Source: Nocardia cyriacigeorgica (GTDB taxonomy: Bacteria; Actinomycetota; Actinomycetes; Mycobacteriales; Mycobacteriaceae). Taken from it: a DNA stretch of 64,000 bases. A model generated the notes under the pieces. It did no database searches and was not told the origin of the DNA. It worked only from the letters and a program-made list of their open reading frames with translations. The DNA lies in NCBI RefSeq assembly GCF_010858045.1, contig NZ_JAAGVC010000009.1, positions 62,001 to 126,000 on the forward strand, given 5' to 3'. Each line of letters opens with the position of its first letter. The stretch's first letter is position 1. Shown one piece after another: positions 1 to 8,615 of this stretch. The translations under genes were made by a program, and so were the position numbers.

Positions 1-641
1 ACTGTGCCGCCCTGGCGACCGCCGGCGTCGAGCGCGGCTTGATCGGTCCGCGTGAAGTTCCCCGGCTCTGGGACCGCCACATTCTGAATTGCGCTGTGAT
101 CGGAGAGTTGATCGCTGAGGGCGCGTCGGTCGTCGATATCGGTAGCGGCGCCGGGCTGCCGGGCATTCCGCTGGCGATCGCCCGACCTGATCTGCGCATC
201 ACCTTGGTGGAACCGCTGTTGCGCCGCACGATCTTTCTGAGTGAGTTCATCGAGGAGGCGGGCCTGGAGGTGGCCGTCGTCCGCGGCCGCGCAGAACAGT
301 CCGGTGTGATCCACGAGGCCGGCGGAGCGGACGTGGTCACTTCGCGTGCGGTGGCCCCGCTGGCGAAACTGGCGCAATGGTCCCTCCCCCTCGTGCACGA
401 GCACGGGCGCATGCTCGCGCTCAAAGGTGTCAGCGCGGCCGAGGAACTCGCCCGCGATGCCGACGCGCTCGCTCGGGCCGGCGCGGGTAAGGCAGAGGTG
501 CTGGAGTGCGGCGTGGGCATCGTCGAAACGCCGACACTCGTCATCAGTGCCGAGCGCCTCCCCCGTTCCGAGCGACCGGCGAAGTCGCGTCCGGAGAAGT
601 CTGCGCGTCGGGCGGCGCGGGCCGCCCGGAAGGCCAACTGA
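1..641 (+). CDS. rsmG: 16S rRNA (guanine-N7) methyltransferase RsmG, 5'-truncated
   Basis: Methylates N7 of a guanine in the 530 loop of 16S rRNA (G527 in E. coli numbering) using S-adenosylmethionine. The reading frame is open to the left edge from base 3, so the gene begins outside the window. Conserved RsmG blocks are visible: the LWDRH segment, the SAM-binding [11 protein letters not shown] loop and the ARPDL strand. The C-terminus is a basic, Arg/Ala/Lys-rich tail. The gene sits directly upstream of parA, as in mycobacteria. Loss of this enzyme is known to give low-level streptomycin resistance in several bacteria. The identification is firm; only the true start is unseen. Confidence 0.95.
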   Translation, partial: CAALATAGVERGLIGPREVPRLWDRHILNCAVIGELIAEGASVVDIGSGAGLPGIPLAIARPDLRITLVEPLLRRTIFLSEFIEEAGLEVAVVRGRAEQSGVIHEAGGADVVTSRAVAPLAKLAQWSLPLVHEHGRMLALKGVSAAEELARDADALARAGAGKAEVLECGVGIVETPTLVISAERLPRSERPAKSRPEKSARRAARAARKAN

Positions 642-957
642 CCGTTTCCGGACGTCGATGTTTCACGGGAAACATGGTCCCGCGCACGCGAATGGTCACG
701 GATCCGCGTGTCGTGCGCGCGTCACCGCGATTCAGCTTTCTTATCCCGCTCGGTGCTGGCAAGCTAATGGGCGTCGGGCGTGAGCGTTGGTGCCACGGAG
801 GGATGTGGATGTCACAGCGGCAGAAGCTCCGCTCGGTCGATCGGGCGCCGCGGTCCCGGTTGAGCATCAAGTTCGATCCGACACGGCTTGTTTGAAGACA
901 CGGCGCCGACGTTTTCTCGGGGCACGTGATCTGGAGTTCTCGCGTTAGGAGCTGTCT
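642..957. other. rsmG-parA intergenic region
   Basis: About 315 bp without a convincing gene. It holds one parS-like site (described separately) and the parA ribosome-binding site AGGAG just before 958. Short open frames that cross this stretch continue out of rsmG in other frames and show no family features. I could not fix a promoter for parA here. Confidence 0.6.
659..674. promoter_or_regulatory. parS: parS-like ParB-binding site 1
   Basis: The 16-mer TGTTTCACGGGAAACA differs from the canonical parS palindrome TGTTTCACGTGAAACA at one central position (G for T). It lies 18 bp after the rsmG stop and about 280 bp before parA. The same 16-mer recurs inside the parA start region. Position and sequence make this a probable centromere site bound by the ParB encoded at 2015-3031. 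Confidence 0.8.
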
Positions 958-1965
958 ATGTCGAGCGGTTCAGCGAATGTTTCACGGGAAACATCGCGAG
1001 TTCCGGGCATGCTGGATTCCAGCAATGCCGGTCCGGAAACTTTCGGAAGCACACCGTTCGGGCACATCTCCCCCAGTGAGACCCCGATCGCGGCGGAGGC
1101 GCACCGCGCGAGTCAGATACTGCATCCAGGAAAGGTGACAGTGCCGAAACCGCATGAGCAACGGATCATCACGATCGCTAACCAGAAGGGCGGCGTCGGC
1201 AAGACGACCACCGCGGTCAATCTGGCGGCCGCCCTGGCGCATCAGGGGATGAAGGTGCTCGTGATCGATCTCGACCCGCAGGGCAATGCCAGCACTGCGC
1301 TCGGGGTCGAACACCACTCGGGTGTGCCGTCGAGCTACGAACTGCTCATCGGCGAGATCTCGGTCAAAGACGCGATTCAGCAGAGCCCGCACAGTGAACG
1401 GCTGCTCTGCATTCCGGCCACCATCGACCTCGCCGGCGCCGAGATCGAATTGGTGTCCATGGTTGCGCGCGAGGGCAGGCTGAAGGCCGCCATCCAGGAA
1501 GCCAATATCTCCGGCTACGACATCGACTACGTGATGATCGACTGCCCGCCGTCGCTGGGTCTGCTGACGGTCAACGCGATGGTCGCGGCCAAGGAAGTGT
1601 TGATCCCCATCCAGTGCGAGTACTACGCACTCGAGGGTGTCGGTCAGCTGATCCGCAATATCGGGCTCGTCCAGTCGCACCTCAATCCCGAACTGCACGT
1701 CTCTACCGTGATCCTCACGATGTACGACGGTCGCACCAAACTCGCCGACCAGGTCGCCGAGGAGGTTCGCGGCCACTTCGGCGATGTGGTGCTGCGGTCG
1801 GTCATCCCGCGCAGCGTGAAGGTCTCGGAGGCGCCCGGCTACGGCATGACGGTGCTGGATTACGATCCCGGTTCGCGAGGGGCGATGAGCTACCTTGATG
1901 CCGGTCGGGAAATGGCGGCACGCGCGGCGGCGAAACGCGCGGCGGTCACCGAAGGTGCCCAGTGA
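958..1965 (+). CDS. parA: chromosome-partitioning ATPase ParA (Soj family)
   Basis: Walker-type ATPase that, with ParB and parS, segregates the replication-origin region. 335 aa. The deviant Walker A motif KGGVGKTT is at about residues 77-84, followed by DLDPQGNAS (switch I region) and the DCPPSLG Walker B strand. The first 65 residues are a variable extension, as in mycobacterial ParA. An NVSRETS stretch at residues 7-13 is the translation of an embedded parS-like site. ATG at 958 is preceded by an AGGAG ribosome-binding site 8 nt upstream. parB follows after 49 bp, giving a parAB operon. A later start near residue 60 cannot be excluded, but the extension is conserved in mycobacterial ParA. 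Confidence 0.96.
   Translation: MSSGSANVSRETSRVPGMLDSSNAGPETFGSTPFGHISPSETPIAAEAHRASQILHPGKVTVPKPHEQRIITIANQKGGVGKTTTAVNLAAALAHQGMKVLVIDLDPQGNASTALGVEHHSGVPSSYELLIGEISVKDAIQQSPHSERLLCIPATIDLAGAEIELVSMVAREGRLKAAIQEANISGYDIDYVMIDCPPSLGLLTVNAMVAAKEVLIPIQCEYYALEGVGQLIRNIGLVQSHLNPELHVSTVILTMYDGRTKLADQVAEEVRGHFGDVVLRSVIPRSVKVSEAPGYGMTVLDYDPGSRGAMSYLDAGREMAARAAAKRAAVTEGAQ
978..993. promoter_or_regulatory. parS: parS-like ParB-binding site 2, inside parA
   Basis: A second exact copy of TGTTTCACGGGAAACA lies within codons 7-12 of parA, where it encodes VSRET. The change from the canonical parS (CGT to CGG) is synonymous for Arg, so protein coding alone does not explain it. Mycobacterial parA also carries parS in this place. 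ParB spreading from here could repress parA initiation, which is inference. Confidence 0.8.
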
Positions 1966-2014
1966 CGCAGGCCGAGCGGACCTGTGGCGGTGGAACGAGA
2001 AAGGGGTAGGCCCG

Positions 2015-3031
2015 ATGAGTCAGGCTAAGAAGGGTGGTCTGGGGCGCGGTCTCGCCGCGTTGATCCCGACCGGACCGGCGTCGACCGGTCTCGGCGATGC
2101 GGCCGCGAGTGTGGTCATCGGGGTCGATCCCGGCCCGCTCCAGCCCGCCACCGCCTACCTGCATCGGGTGCCCGACTCCCCCGCGGCCGCCTCGGAACTC
2201 GACTCCCCCGGTGACGCCGTCTATCGGGAGATCCCGCCGGACGCCATCGAGCCGAACCCGAAGCAGCCGCGTCAGGTCTTCCAGGAAGACGCGCTGGCCG
2301 AGCTCGTGCATTCGATTCGCGAGTTCGGGCTCATGCAGCCGATCGTGGTGCGCCGCCTGGAATCCGACCCCGAGCGCTATCAGCTCGTCATGGGTGAGCG
2401 CCGCTGGCGCGCCTGCCAGGAAGCCGGCCTGACCGCCATTCCGGCCATTGTCCGCGAGACCGATGACGGCTCGATGCTGCGTGACGCACTGCTGGAGAAC
2501 ATCCATCGCGTGCAGCTCAATCCCCTCGAAGAGGCGGCCGCCTATCAGCAGCTGCTCGAGGAGTTCGACGTCACGCACGAGGAACTTGCCGACCGCATCG
2601 GCCGCTCCCGTTCCGCGGTGACGAATATGATCCGGCTGCTCAAGCTGCCGGTGCCGGTGCAGCGGCGGGTGGCCGCCGGTGTGTTGTCCGCGGGTCACGC
2701 TCGGGCGCTGCTCGGTTTGGAAGGCGGCGCCGACGCGCAAGAGGTGCTCGCGGCCCGGATCGTCGCCGAGGGCATGTCGGTGCGTGCGACCGAGGAAGCG
2801 GTAACGCTGGCGAACCGGGAACCGGAGAACGCCGCGCCCCCCGCCCCGCGCCGCAAGCCGATGCACGCGCCGGGTTTACAGGATGTGGCCGAGCGGCTCT
2901 CGGAGTCGTTCGACACCCGGGTGACGGTGAGTCTGGGCAAGCGCAAGGGGAAGATCGTCGTCGAGTTCGGCTCGGTCGACGATCTCGAGCGCATCGTCGG
3001 CCTGATGCAGCAGAACAACATCGCAACATAA
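2015..3031 (+). CDS. parB: chromosome-partitioning protein ParB
   Basis: CTP-dependent clamp that loads at parS and spreads along the origin region. 338 aa. The ParB/Sulfiredoxin-like N-terminal domain (about residues 70-160) contains the QPR segment and GERRWRA box, followed by a helix-turn-helix centred on [17 protein letters not shown] and a C-terminal dimerisation domain ending LMQQNNIAT. The N-terminus starts [14 protein letters not shown], the typical ParA-contacting peptide of ParB proteins. ATG 2015 is chosen because this peptide begins there and GAGAAAGGGG precedes it. The frame stays open further upstream through the end of parA, but without homology. Confidence 0.96.
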   Translation: MSQAKKGGLGRGLAALIPTGPASTGLGDAAASVVIGVDPGPLQPATAYLHRVPDSPAAASELDSPGDAVYREIPPDAIEPNPKQPRQVFQEDALAELVHSIREFGLMQPIVVRRLESDPERYQLVMGERRWRACQEAGLTAIPAIVRETDDGSMLRDALLENIHRVQLNPLEEAAAYQQLLEEFDVTHEELADRIGRSRSAVTNMIRLLKLPVPVQRRVAAGVLSAGHARALLGLEGGADAQEVLAARIVAEGMSVRATEEAVTLANREPENAAPPAPRRKPMHAPGLQDVAERLSESFDTRVTVSLGKRKGKIVVEFGSVDDLERIVGLMQQNNIAT

Positions 3032-3067
3032 GAAAAATAGAGCCTGTGCACCCGTAACCCTCGACCT

Positions 3068-3095
3068 GGCACCGAAACGTCACTGTGACGGTGCC
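3068..3095 (+). terminator. hairpin after parB
   Basis: A 7-bp stem (GGCACCG/CGGTGCC) encloses a 14-nt loop that itself can form an alternative CGTCA/TGACG stem. It lies 37 bp after the parB stop and before the acetyltransferase gene. No T-run follows, as is common for actinobacterial terminators. Confidence 0.45.
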
Positions 3096-3196
3096 GGAAA
3101 ATCGCACAGAGCCCCGGACCGAGCAGCACAGTGACGTGGAATGAGGCGGGTTCGCTTGATCGCATATTCTTGCTGGCGAGAAGACAGTGATGCGGC

Positions 3197-3976
3197 GTGA
3201 GCGTGGATGAATCGGACAGCTGGAGGCTGAGCAGAGCGGTGTCGACCAGCGTCACAGCACTAACCCTGGACGGGCTGGACCAACTGCCCGCGCATGCTCG
3301 GCGCTGTGTGTTCTGGGAGATCGATCCGGCCGTGGCCGCCGACTCCCAGGAATTCAGTGATCCGGTCTTCGAGAAGGAAGCCTGGCTGTCGACGGTCATG
3401 CTGGAATGGGGCTCGTGCGGCCAGATCGCCACCGTCGACGGGAACGCCGCCGGTTGCGCGCTCTACGCTCCACCGAGCGCCGTACCGCGCGCGGCCCTGT
3501 TCCCCACCTCCCCCGTGAGCCCGGATGCCATCCTGCTGACGACGCTGCGGGCCGAGCCGCCGCATCAGGACTCCGATATCGGCTACCGCCTGATTCAGGC
3601 CGTGGTGACCGATCTGATGCGTCGTGGTGTCCGTGCGCTCGAGGTCTTCGGTATCAGGGGTGATCCGCCCAGCACCGCGCTCTCGGATCGGACCATGGGG
3701 TCGATGACCCTGATGGAACGCATCGCGACCCCGGTGCGCGATCGGCTGCGCCCCTCCGGCCGCGCCACCGCGCGCTGCGCACCGGAAACCTGCATGATCG
3801 ACGCCGACTTCCTGGAGGAGGCCGGCTTCGAGGTCGTCGCTCCGCATCATCGGTTTCCCCGGCTTCGGTTGGAACTCGACTCCGATCACGGCTGGAAGGA
3901 AGACGTGGAGCGGGCGCTGGATCAGCTGCTCGCGGCCGCGTCGATGACGGTGCCGACGCGCATCCTCAGCCTCTGA
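3197..3976 (+). CDS. GNAT-like acetyltransferase of the parAB locus
   Basis: 259 aa protein equivalent by position and sequence character to mycobacterial Rv3916c, the acetyltransferase-like gene that follows parB. The middle part (about residues 90-165) has the GNAT pattern: a strand, a variable acetyl-CoA loop (HQDSDIGYRLIQAVVTDLMRR) and VRALEVFGIRG. The substrate is unknown. The C-terminal CMIDADFLEEAGFEVVAPHHRFPRLRLEL matches the usual closing strands. GTG 3197 is the likely start; no strong ribosome-binding site is seen. A perfect hairpin follows. Confidence 0.75.
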   Translation: MSVDESDSWRLSRAVSTSVTALTLDGLDQLPAHARRCVFWEIDPAVAADSQEFSDPVFEKEAWLSTVMLEWGSCGQIATVDGNAAGCALYAPPSAVPRAALFPTSPVSPDAILLTTLRAEPPHQDSDIGYRLIQAVVTDLMRRGVRALEVFGIRGDPPSTALSDRTMGSMTLMERIATPVRDRLRPSGRATARCAPETCMIDADFLEEAGFEVVAPHHRFPRLRLELDSDHGWKEDVERALDQLLAAASMTVPTRILSL

Positions 3977-3995
3977 CACGAGCCGTAGCGCCATA

Positions 3996-4039
3996 ACGAA
4001 TCTGCCCCGCCGGCAACAGGTCCGGCGGGGCAGATTCGT
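3996..4039. terminator. bidirectional terminator hairpin
   Basis: A perfect 18-bp inverted repeat (3996-4013 and 4022-4039) with an 8-nt loop lies between the convergent acetyltransferase gene (+) and cwlM (-). The stem is GC-rich, with A/T-richer ends that give short T-rich flanks in both directions. It probably ends transcription from both sides. Confidence 0.85.
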
Positions 4040-4050
4040 AGCTGGGCAGA

Positions 4051-5241
4051 CTATCCGCGGTCGGCCGCGGCGAGCTCTTCGGCGAGTAGTTCGGCGAAGG
4101 TGTAGGTACCGGTCGGCTGGTCGTCCTGGCCGAGCAGGTAGAGCCGCTTCACCGACACCAGGATGGCCTCGGCGATGACGTCGCGCATGCGCGGATTGGT
4201 GAGCACCGAGGCGTCGTATTCGTTTGTCAGGTACCCGATATCGACCTGAACGGTCGGCATTTTGGTGAGCCGCAGCAGATCCCAGGTGCGCTGATGGGTA
4301 CGGCAGTCCTGCAGCGAGGTCCGCGCCACCACCTCACGCTGGATGAAGCCGGCCAGCACCTGCCCGATCATCGAGACCGAGCCGTGCGAATTGCCGAAAT
4401 AGAAGCCCGCGACACCGTTGGCCGAGGAGCTCGGGTTGTTCGCGCAACGCAGCGAGATCATCAGGTCGGCATCGAAGGCGTTGGAGGTCTCGGCCCGTTC
4501 CGCGTCGGAGGGGTTGGCACCCCACGGACGCGACAGGAAGGTCTCCATGCCGGTGGCGGCCATCCGGCCCTCCAGCCGGCTGGCCAGATCCCAGAGGATC
4601 TCCGACTCGTAGACGTCGCCGAATTCGGTCGGCACGGCCTGGCCCTTGTCCGGTCCGCCGAGGCCAGGATCGATGACGATCCGCTTGCCCGTCAGCTGCG
4701 GGCCCGCGCGGTGCACCACCTCTTCTTCGGCGATGCGGTGCGGATTGCCACCGGTGACCCTGGCGCCGAGCAGATCCAGCGAACGCAGCGTGTCCGGGCC
4801 GCAGATGCCGTCGGCCGACAGGCCGATCTCGCGCTGGAACGCGGTCAGACCGTCATGGGTGTGCGGGCCGAAATAGCCGTCCACCCGGTGCACGTAGAAG
4901 CCGAGGTCTTGCAGCCTGCGCTGCAGCGTCGCCACATCGTCGCCGTAGAGCGGCGCCGACAGCTGGTAGATCAGCGTGCGCGCGCCGAGCCGGTAGGAGG
5001 CCTCTTTCAGCGCCCGGTACGTCGCCGGACCGACCACCCCGTCCACCAGCAGTCCGCGATGCTGCTGGAAGGCGCGCACCGCGGAGTCGAGCTGGTGATC
5101 GAAGGTGGCATCGGTGTCTTTCCAGTACTCGGGCGTACCATCGCCATCGGCGTTGTGCTCGTGCAGGAAGCCCAGACTTGCCAGGGTGCTCCGAACCTCT
5201 GCGACGGCTGGACCGGTATCGCCGTGACGAAGTCGGTGCAT
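4051..5241 (-). CDS. cwlM: CwlM-type peptidoglycan regulator (amidase-fold)
   Basis: 396 aa. Two peptidoglycan-binding domain-1 repeats (about residues 8-80 and 98-155) precede an N-acetylmuramoyl-L-alanine amidase (Amidase_3) fold from about 185 to 385. In mycobacteria CwlM is essential and, once phosphorylated by PknB, activates MurA rather than cutting cell wall. Here the zinc motif DPGHGG reads DPGLGG, and the second conserved histidine stretch (SLHAN in active enzymes) reads SLRCAN, so two zinc ligands are missing, which supports a non-enzymatic role. The start is ATG 5241, with AGGGAAAGGG just upstream; 38 further codons to 5355 are open but lack homology. The gene follows trxA on the same strand. 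Confidence 0.93.
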   Translation of the reverse strand: MHRLRHGDTGPAVAEVRSTLASLGFLHEHNADGDGTPEYWKDTDATFDHQLDSAVRAFQQHRGLLVDGVVGPATYRALKEASYRLGARTLIYQLSAPLYGDDVATLQRRLQDLGFYVHRVDGYFGPHTHDGLTAFQREIGLSADGICGPDTLRSLDLLGARVTGGNPHRIAEEEVVHRAGPQLTGKRIVIDPGLGGPDKGQAVPTEFGDVYESEILWDLASRLEGRMAATGMETFLSRPWGANPSDAERAETSNAFDADLMISLRCANNPSSSANGVAGFYFGNSHGSVSMIGQVLAGFIQREVVARTSLQDCRTHQRTWDLLRLTKMPTVQVDIGYLTNEYDASVLTNPRMRDVIAEAILVSVKRLYLLGQDDQPTGTYTFAELLAEELAAADRG

Positions 5242-5423
5242 GCGTGAGAGCCCTTTCCCTTCCGTCAGCCCGGGTACCCACTCATGCGATGGGTTACACC
5301 CTCGCACAACCGGAGCATCGGTCGATTGTCTCAGACCCGGACCGGATTTCGGCAATTCCGGGTCTGGGCATACTACGGCGCGTCGCCGGTGTGCGTTGCC
5401 TTACGGCGGAGTTCGCCGCGATC

Positions 5424-5750
5424 TCAGATGACGCCGTCGAGTTCGCGCAGCAGGGCGGCTTTGCCCTTGGCCCCGACGATCTGCTTGACCGGCTTGCCAC
5501 CGGCGAACAGCATCATAGTGGGCAGCGACAGGATCTGATAATCCTTGGCGGTGACCGGGTTGGCGTCCACGTCCAGCTTGGCGACGGTCAGTTTATCGGC
5601 ATGGGTGCCCGCGATCTCCTCCAGCACCGGCGCGACCATCTTGCACGGGCCGCACCAGTCCGCCCAGAAGTCGACCAGAACCGGCTTCTCGCTGAGCAGG
5701 ACGTCATCGGCGAAGGTGGCGTCGGTGACGGTGATGGTGGATTCGGACAT
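5424..5750 (-). CDS. trxA: thioredoxin
   Basis: 108 aa thioredoxin of standard length. The redox motif WCGPC is at residues 32-36 and the cis-proline loop SLPT is near 75-78. It reduces protein disulfides in the cytoplasm with electrons from the adjacent thioredoxin reductase. ATG 5750 has a GAGGAGA ribosome-binding site. It lies 41 bp downstream of trxB, so the two are probably cotranscribed from the SigH-type promoter before trxB. It corresponds to trxC of M. tuberculosis. Confidence 0.97.
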   Translation of the reverse strand: MSESTITVTDATFADDVLLSEKPVLVDFWADWCGPCKMVAPVLEEIAGTHADKLTVAKLDVDANPVTAKDYQILSLPTMMLFAGGKPVKQIVGAKGKAALLRELDGVI

Positions 5751-5791
5751 GGGTGTTCTCCTCTAGCAGGTGAAATGCGCGGTGCGCCGGA

Positions 5792-6778
5792 TCAGTTGGC
5801 GGAGACCGCGACCGGGCGTCCGGCGTGGTCGAGAGTGTTGGCGGTGATATCGCCCTGTTCGGCGAGCCAGCGTTCGGCGTCGATCGCGGCGCGGCAGCCG
5901 GTGCCCGCGGCGGTGATCGCCTGCCGGTAGGTGTGGTCGACCAGGTCGCCCGCGGCGAAGACGCCGGGCACCGCGGTGGCGGTGGACGGATCGGCCACCT
6001 TCACATAGCCCTCGTCGTCGAGTTCGACCTGGCCACGCACCAGTTCGCTGCGCGGGTCGTGACCGATCGCGACGAACATGCCGGTGGCGGCGAGCTCGGA
6101 GGTTTCGCCGGTGCGGGTGTCGCGCAGGGTGAGGCTGGTCACGCTGGTGTCGCCGTTGACCTTCACGACCTCGGCATTGGTGACGAAGCGAATCTTCTCG
6201 TTGGCCTTGGCGCGCTCGAGCATGATGCGCGAGGCCCGGAACTCATCGCGCCGATGTACGACGGTGACGCTGGAGGCGAACTTGGTGAGGAAGGTCGCTT
6301 CCTCCATGGCCGAATCGCCGCCGCCGACCACGACGATGTCCTGGCCCTTGAAGAAGAAGCCGTCGCAGGTGGCGCACGCGCTCACGCCGCGGCCGAGCAG
6401 TTCCTGCTCACCGGGGACGCCGAGGTAGCGGGCGGCCGAGCCCATCGCGAGGATGACGGCGTAGGCCTCGAAGGTCTCATCGCCGACGGTGACCTTCTTC
6501 ACAGGTCCGCTCAGGTCGATGGCGTCGACGTCTTCGGTGCGGATGTCGGCGCCGAAACGCTTGGCCTGATCGCGCATCTGCTCCATCAGATCCGGGCCCA
6601 TGATGCCGTCGCGGAACCCGGGGAAGTTCTCGACCTCGGTGGTGGTCATCAGGGCGCCGCCGAATTGCGTTCCCTCGAACAGCAGCGGCTGTAGTTCCGC
6701 GCGGGCCGCGTAGACGGCGGCGGTGTAGCCGGCGGGGCCGGAGCCGACGATGATCAGGTCGCGAACTGGCGTGCTCAT
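5792..6778 (-). CDS. trxB: thioredoxin reductase (NADPH)
   Basis: 328 aa FAD enzyme that passes electrons from NADPH to thioredoxin. It shows the N-terminal FAD-binding GSGPAG (residues 12-17), the redox-active CATC (Cys135, Cys138), the NADPH-binding [12 protein letters not shown] (about 150-162) and the C-terminal [13 protein letters not shown] motif. ATG 6778 is preceded by GGAAGGG. A strong SigH/SigR-like promoter lies 40-65 bp upstream, which fits induction by thiol oxidation. It corresponds to mycobacterial trxB2. Confidence 0.97.
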   Translation of the reverse strand: MSTPVRDLIIVGSGPAGYTAAVYAARAELQPLLFEGTQFGGALMTTTEVENFPGFRDGIMGPDLMEQMRDQAKRFGADIRTEDVDAIDLSGPVKKVTVGDETFEAYAVILAMGSAARYLGVPGEQELLGRGVSACATCDGFFFKGQDIVVVGGGDSAMEEATFLTKFASSVTVVHRRDEFRASRIMLERAKANEKIRFVTNAEVVKVNGDTSVTSLTLRDTRTGETSELAATGMFVAIGHDPRSELVRGQVELDDEGYVKVADPSTATAVPGVFAAGDLVDHTYRQAITAAGTGCRAAIDAERWLAEQGDITANTLDHAGRPVAVSAN

Positions 6779-6816
6779 GGGGCCCTTCCGAAAGACATCA
6801 AGGGGACGTGTCGGTC

Positions 6817-6843
6817 AACAACAGGGTAAACGCACTTGTTCCC
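6817..6843 (-). promoter_or_regulatory. SigH/SigR-type promoter of trxB-trxA
   Basis: On the minus strand GGGAACA (6843-6837), a spacer of 16 nt and TGTT (6820-6817) match the mycobacterial SigH consensus GGGAAYA-N16/17-cGTT at all but one base. Transcription would start near 6810, about 30 nt before trxB. SigH control of trxB2-trxC is established in M. tuberculosis. Confidence 0.8.
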
Positions 6844-6855
6844 CGGGTGAGCGGG

Positions 6856-7644
6856 CTATCCGATGTCGGTGACGGTGAACACTCTCGGCTCGTTCGCGGT
6901 GCAGCCGGGCTCGACGACGAGGGCGGTGATCCGGCCCGGCGTGGTGCCCGCGAGCAGGATCAGCACCGCGTCCGTGCCGCGGTAGGTGATATCGGAGGAG
7001 CCGAGAACCTTGCGGTCGTATCCGGCGGCCGCGACGCATCCGGCGAGTTCGGTGGAGTCGGCGAGCGGGCCGCGTACGTCGTGGCGGCCGAGCGCGCCGA
7101 GGGCGACGGTGGAATCGAGATCCTCACCCGGTGCCACGTCGGCGGTGGTCGGTGCCGCGGTGGGGCTCACCGTGCTGTCCTGGCGCACGGCGGTGATCGC
7201 GATCGCCGCACAGGCGAGCACCGCGACGGCTGCCGCGGCTGCGGTGAGCACGCGCATCCGCCGTCGGCGGCGCTCATGCAGCGAGACCACCGAAGTCGTT
7301 GGCGCGCCGGTAGATTCGTATTCGTCGCGCGGGGCGGCGGTCGGCGGTTCGGATATCCGTGCGGTCGGTTCCTGGTCCGTTTCGGCCTGGCCCAGTTCCT
7401 CGGCCCACTGCCGCAAGCGTGCGGACACGTCGTCGGGCATCGGATGGATGATGTGGTCGTCGCGGCCGAGGGCGCGCAGCTGGGCGCTCACCTCGTCGAG
7501 TGACCGTAGATAACGCTGGGCCTCCGGATCGCCGTGGACCGCGGGCCACAACTGTTCGCTCAGCTCGCGCGAGAGGTTGTCGGCGTGCAGGTCGGCGAGC
7601 AGCTCCGCCGAATACGGAGGCTGCGGAACGGATCGGGTCGCCAT
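6856..7644 (-). CDS. anti-sigma factor, RsmA/Rv3912-like
   Basis: 262 aa. The N-terminal 90 residues are helical and charged and resemble an anti-sigma domain (ELLADLHADNLSRELSEQLWP). One membrane segment at about 131-152 follows a basic HERRRRR stop, and an exported C-terminal domain of about 110 residues completes the protein. The position directly after sigM matches Rv3912 (RsmA), the membrane anti-SigM factor of mycobacteria. No zinc-binding HxxxCxxC motif was seen. ATG 7644 has a GGAGGTG ribosome-binding site. It probably holds SigM inactive at the membrane; the specificity is inferred from position. Confidence 0.8.
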   Translation of the reverse strand: MATRSVPQPPYSAELLADLHADNLSRELSEQLWPAVHGDPEAQRYLRSLDEVSAQLRALGRDDHIIHPMPDDVSARLRQWAEELGQAETDQEPTARISEPPTAAPRDEYESTGAPTTSVVSLHERRRRRMRVLTAAAAAVAVLACAAIAITAVRQDSTVSPTAAPTTADVAPGEDLDSTVALGALGRHDVRGPLADSTELAGCVAAAGYDRKVLGSSDITYRGTDAVLILLAGTTPGRITALVVEPGCTANEPRVFTVTDIG

Positions 7645-7748
7645 CGCACCTCCAAGTGTTCTTACATTTGACCTTGCACGCAGCCGGGCGAATGCCAGGC
7701 GGCGGTTACATCGTCTCGTGGTTCGTCACTATTACTGACGCAGCAGGG

Positions 7749-8402
7749 TCACATCCGGTTCCCTGGATCCCGCAGAAATTCCAGGCGTTCGCCGAGCCGT
7801 TGTCTGGCCCGGGCGCAGCGGCTCTTGATCGTGCCTTCCGGAACGCCGAGCAGCGCCGCCGCATCCGCCACGCTATACCCCTCCAGATCGACGGCCACGA
7901 TCGCGGTGCGCTGGTCCGGCGGCAGCGAGAACAGGGCACGGTCGACCACCATCGACATTTCCAGCCGCGCGATATCGTCGCGTTCCTCGATGGGCTCGGG
8001 CATGTTCTCCGGCGTCAGCGAGAACGCTCGCCTGGTCTTGTTGCGCCGGATCCGGTCCAGGCAGGCGTTGACGACGATGGCGTGCAACCAGCTGCGTACT
8101 TCGGATTCGGCGCGGAACGAGCCCGCGGTGCGGTGCGCCGACAGCAGCGCGTCCTGCAGCGAGTCGGCGGCGTCCTCACGGGTGTAGGAGGTGCGCAGCG
8201 CGGTCTGCCAGAGGTGGTCGTTATGCCTGCGCAGCAGTTCGGCGAAGGCGTGCGGTGCGCCGCCGGCGTGCGCGCGGAGCAGTTCTGCGTCGGTGGCTTC
8301 GCCCAGAATGAGCGAGCCGGTCCGCGCGAAGGCTCGTGGCCTCCCCCTGCGGAAGCCCGCGTTCGATTCCGACGACAATGCCAACCCCTTGGACGCGCTC
8401 AT
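7749..8402 (-). CDS. sigM: ECF RNA polymerase sigma factor SigM
   Basis: 217 aa group 4 sigma factor. Region 2 spans about residues 40-105, with DAADSLQDALLSAHRTAGSFR and WLHAIVVNACLDRIRR. Region 4 spans about 150-205, with LPPDQRTAIVAVDLEGYSVADAAALLGVPEGTIKSRCARARQRL, read here in segments. Gene order (murJ-sigM-anti-sigma-trxB-trxA-cwlM) matches mycobacterial sigM. The chosen ATG 8402 lacks a clear ribosome-binding site, so the true start may lie 20-35 codons further in, next to the LILGEATDAELL helix. In mycobacteria SigM controls Esx-type secreted proteins and surface lipids. Confidence 0.9.
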   Translation of the reverse strand: MSASKGLALSSESNAGFRRGRPRAFARTGSLILGEATDAELLRAHAGGAPHAFAELLRRHNDHLWQTALRTSYTREDAADSLQDALLSAHRTAGSFRAESEVRSWLHAIVVNACLDRIRRNKTRRAFSLTPENMPEPIEERDDIARLEMSMVVDRALFSLPPDQRTAIVAVDLEGYSVADAAALLGVPEGTIKSRCARARQRLGERLEFLRDPGNRM

Positions 8403-8503
8403 CAGAGTGACCGGCCGGCCTGGCCGGGCACCGAAGAAATCGCAGCATGCAGGGATCGAAACGCCTGATCCCGAGAGGCTCCCCTGCTGAGAGCGCGAGC
8501 AGA

Positions 8504-8538
8504 ATCATAACGTGGGTAACGATTCGGTAGCAACCGAA
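8504..8538 (-). promoter_or_regulatory. sigM promoter with palindrome over the -35
   Basis: On the minus strand TTGCTA (8533-8528), an 18-nt spacer and TATGAT (8509-8504) form a housekeeping-type promoter about 95 nt before sigM. The inverted repeat TTCGGT-N4-ACCGAA (8523-8538) is centred exactly on the -35 hexamer and looks like an operator. No ECF-type -35 was seen, so autoregulation by SigM is not evident. Confidence 0.5.
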
Positions 8539-8615
8539 CCGTGATCTGCCCCGCACCGCGACCAGCCCGTGATGTTGCGGCGTTTTGCCTGGTGAGAGCA
8601 GTTTCCGGGCGCGCG

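Noticed and set aside
4646..4876. Plus-strand frame antisense to cwlM, considered as a small gene
   Set aside because: It lies wholly inside cwlM, with no start signal or homology.
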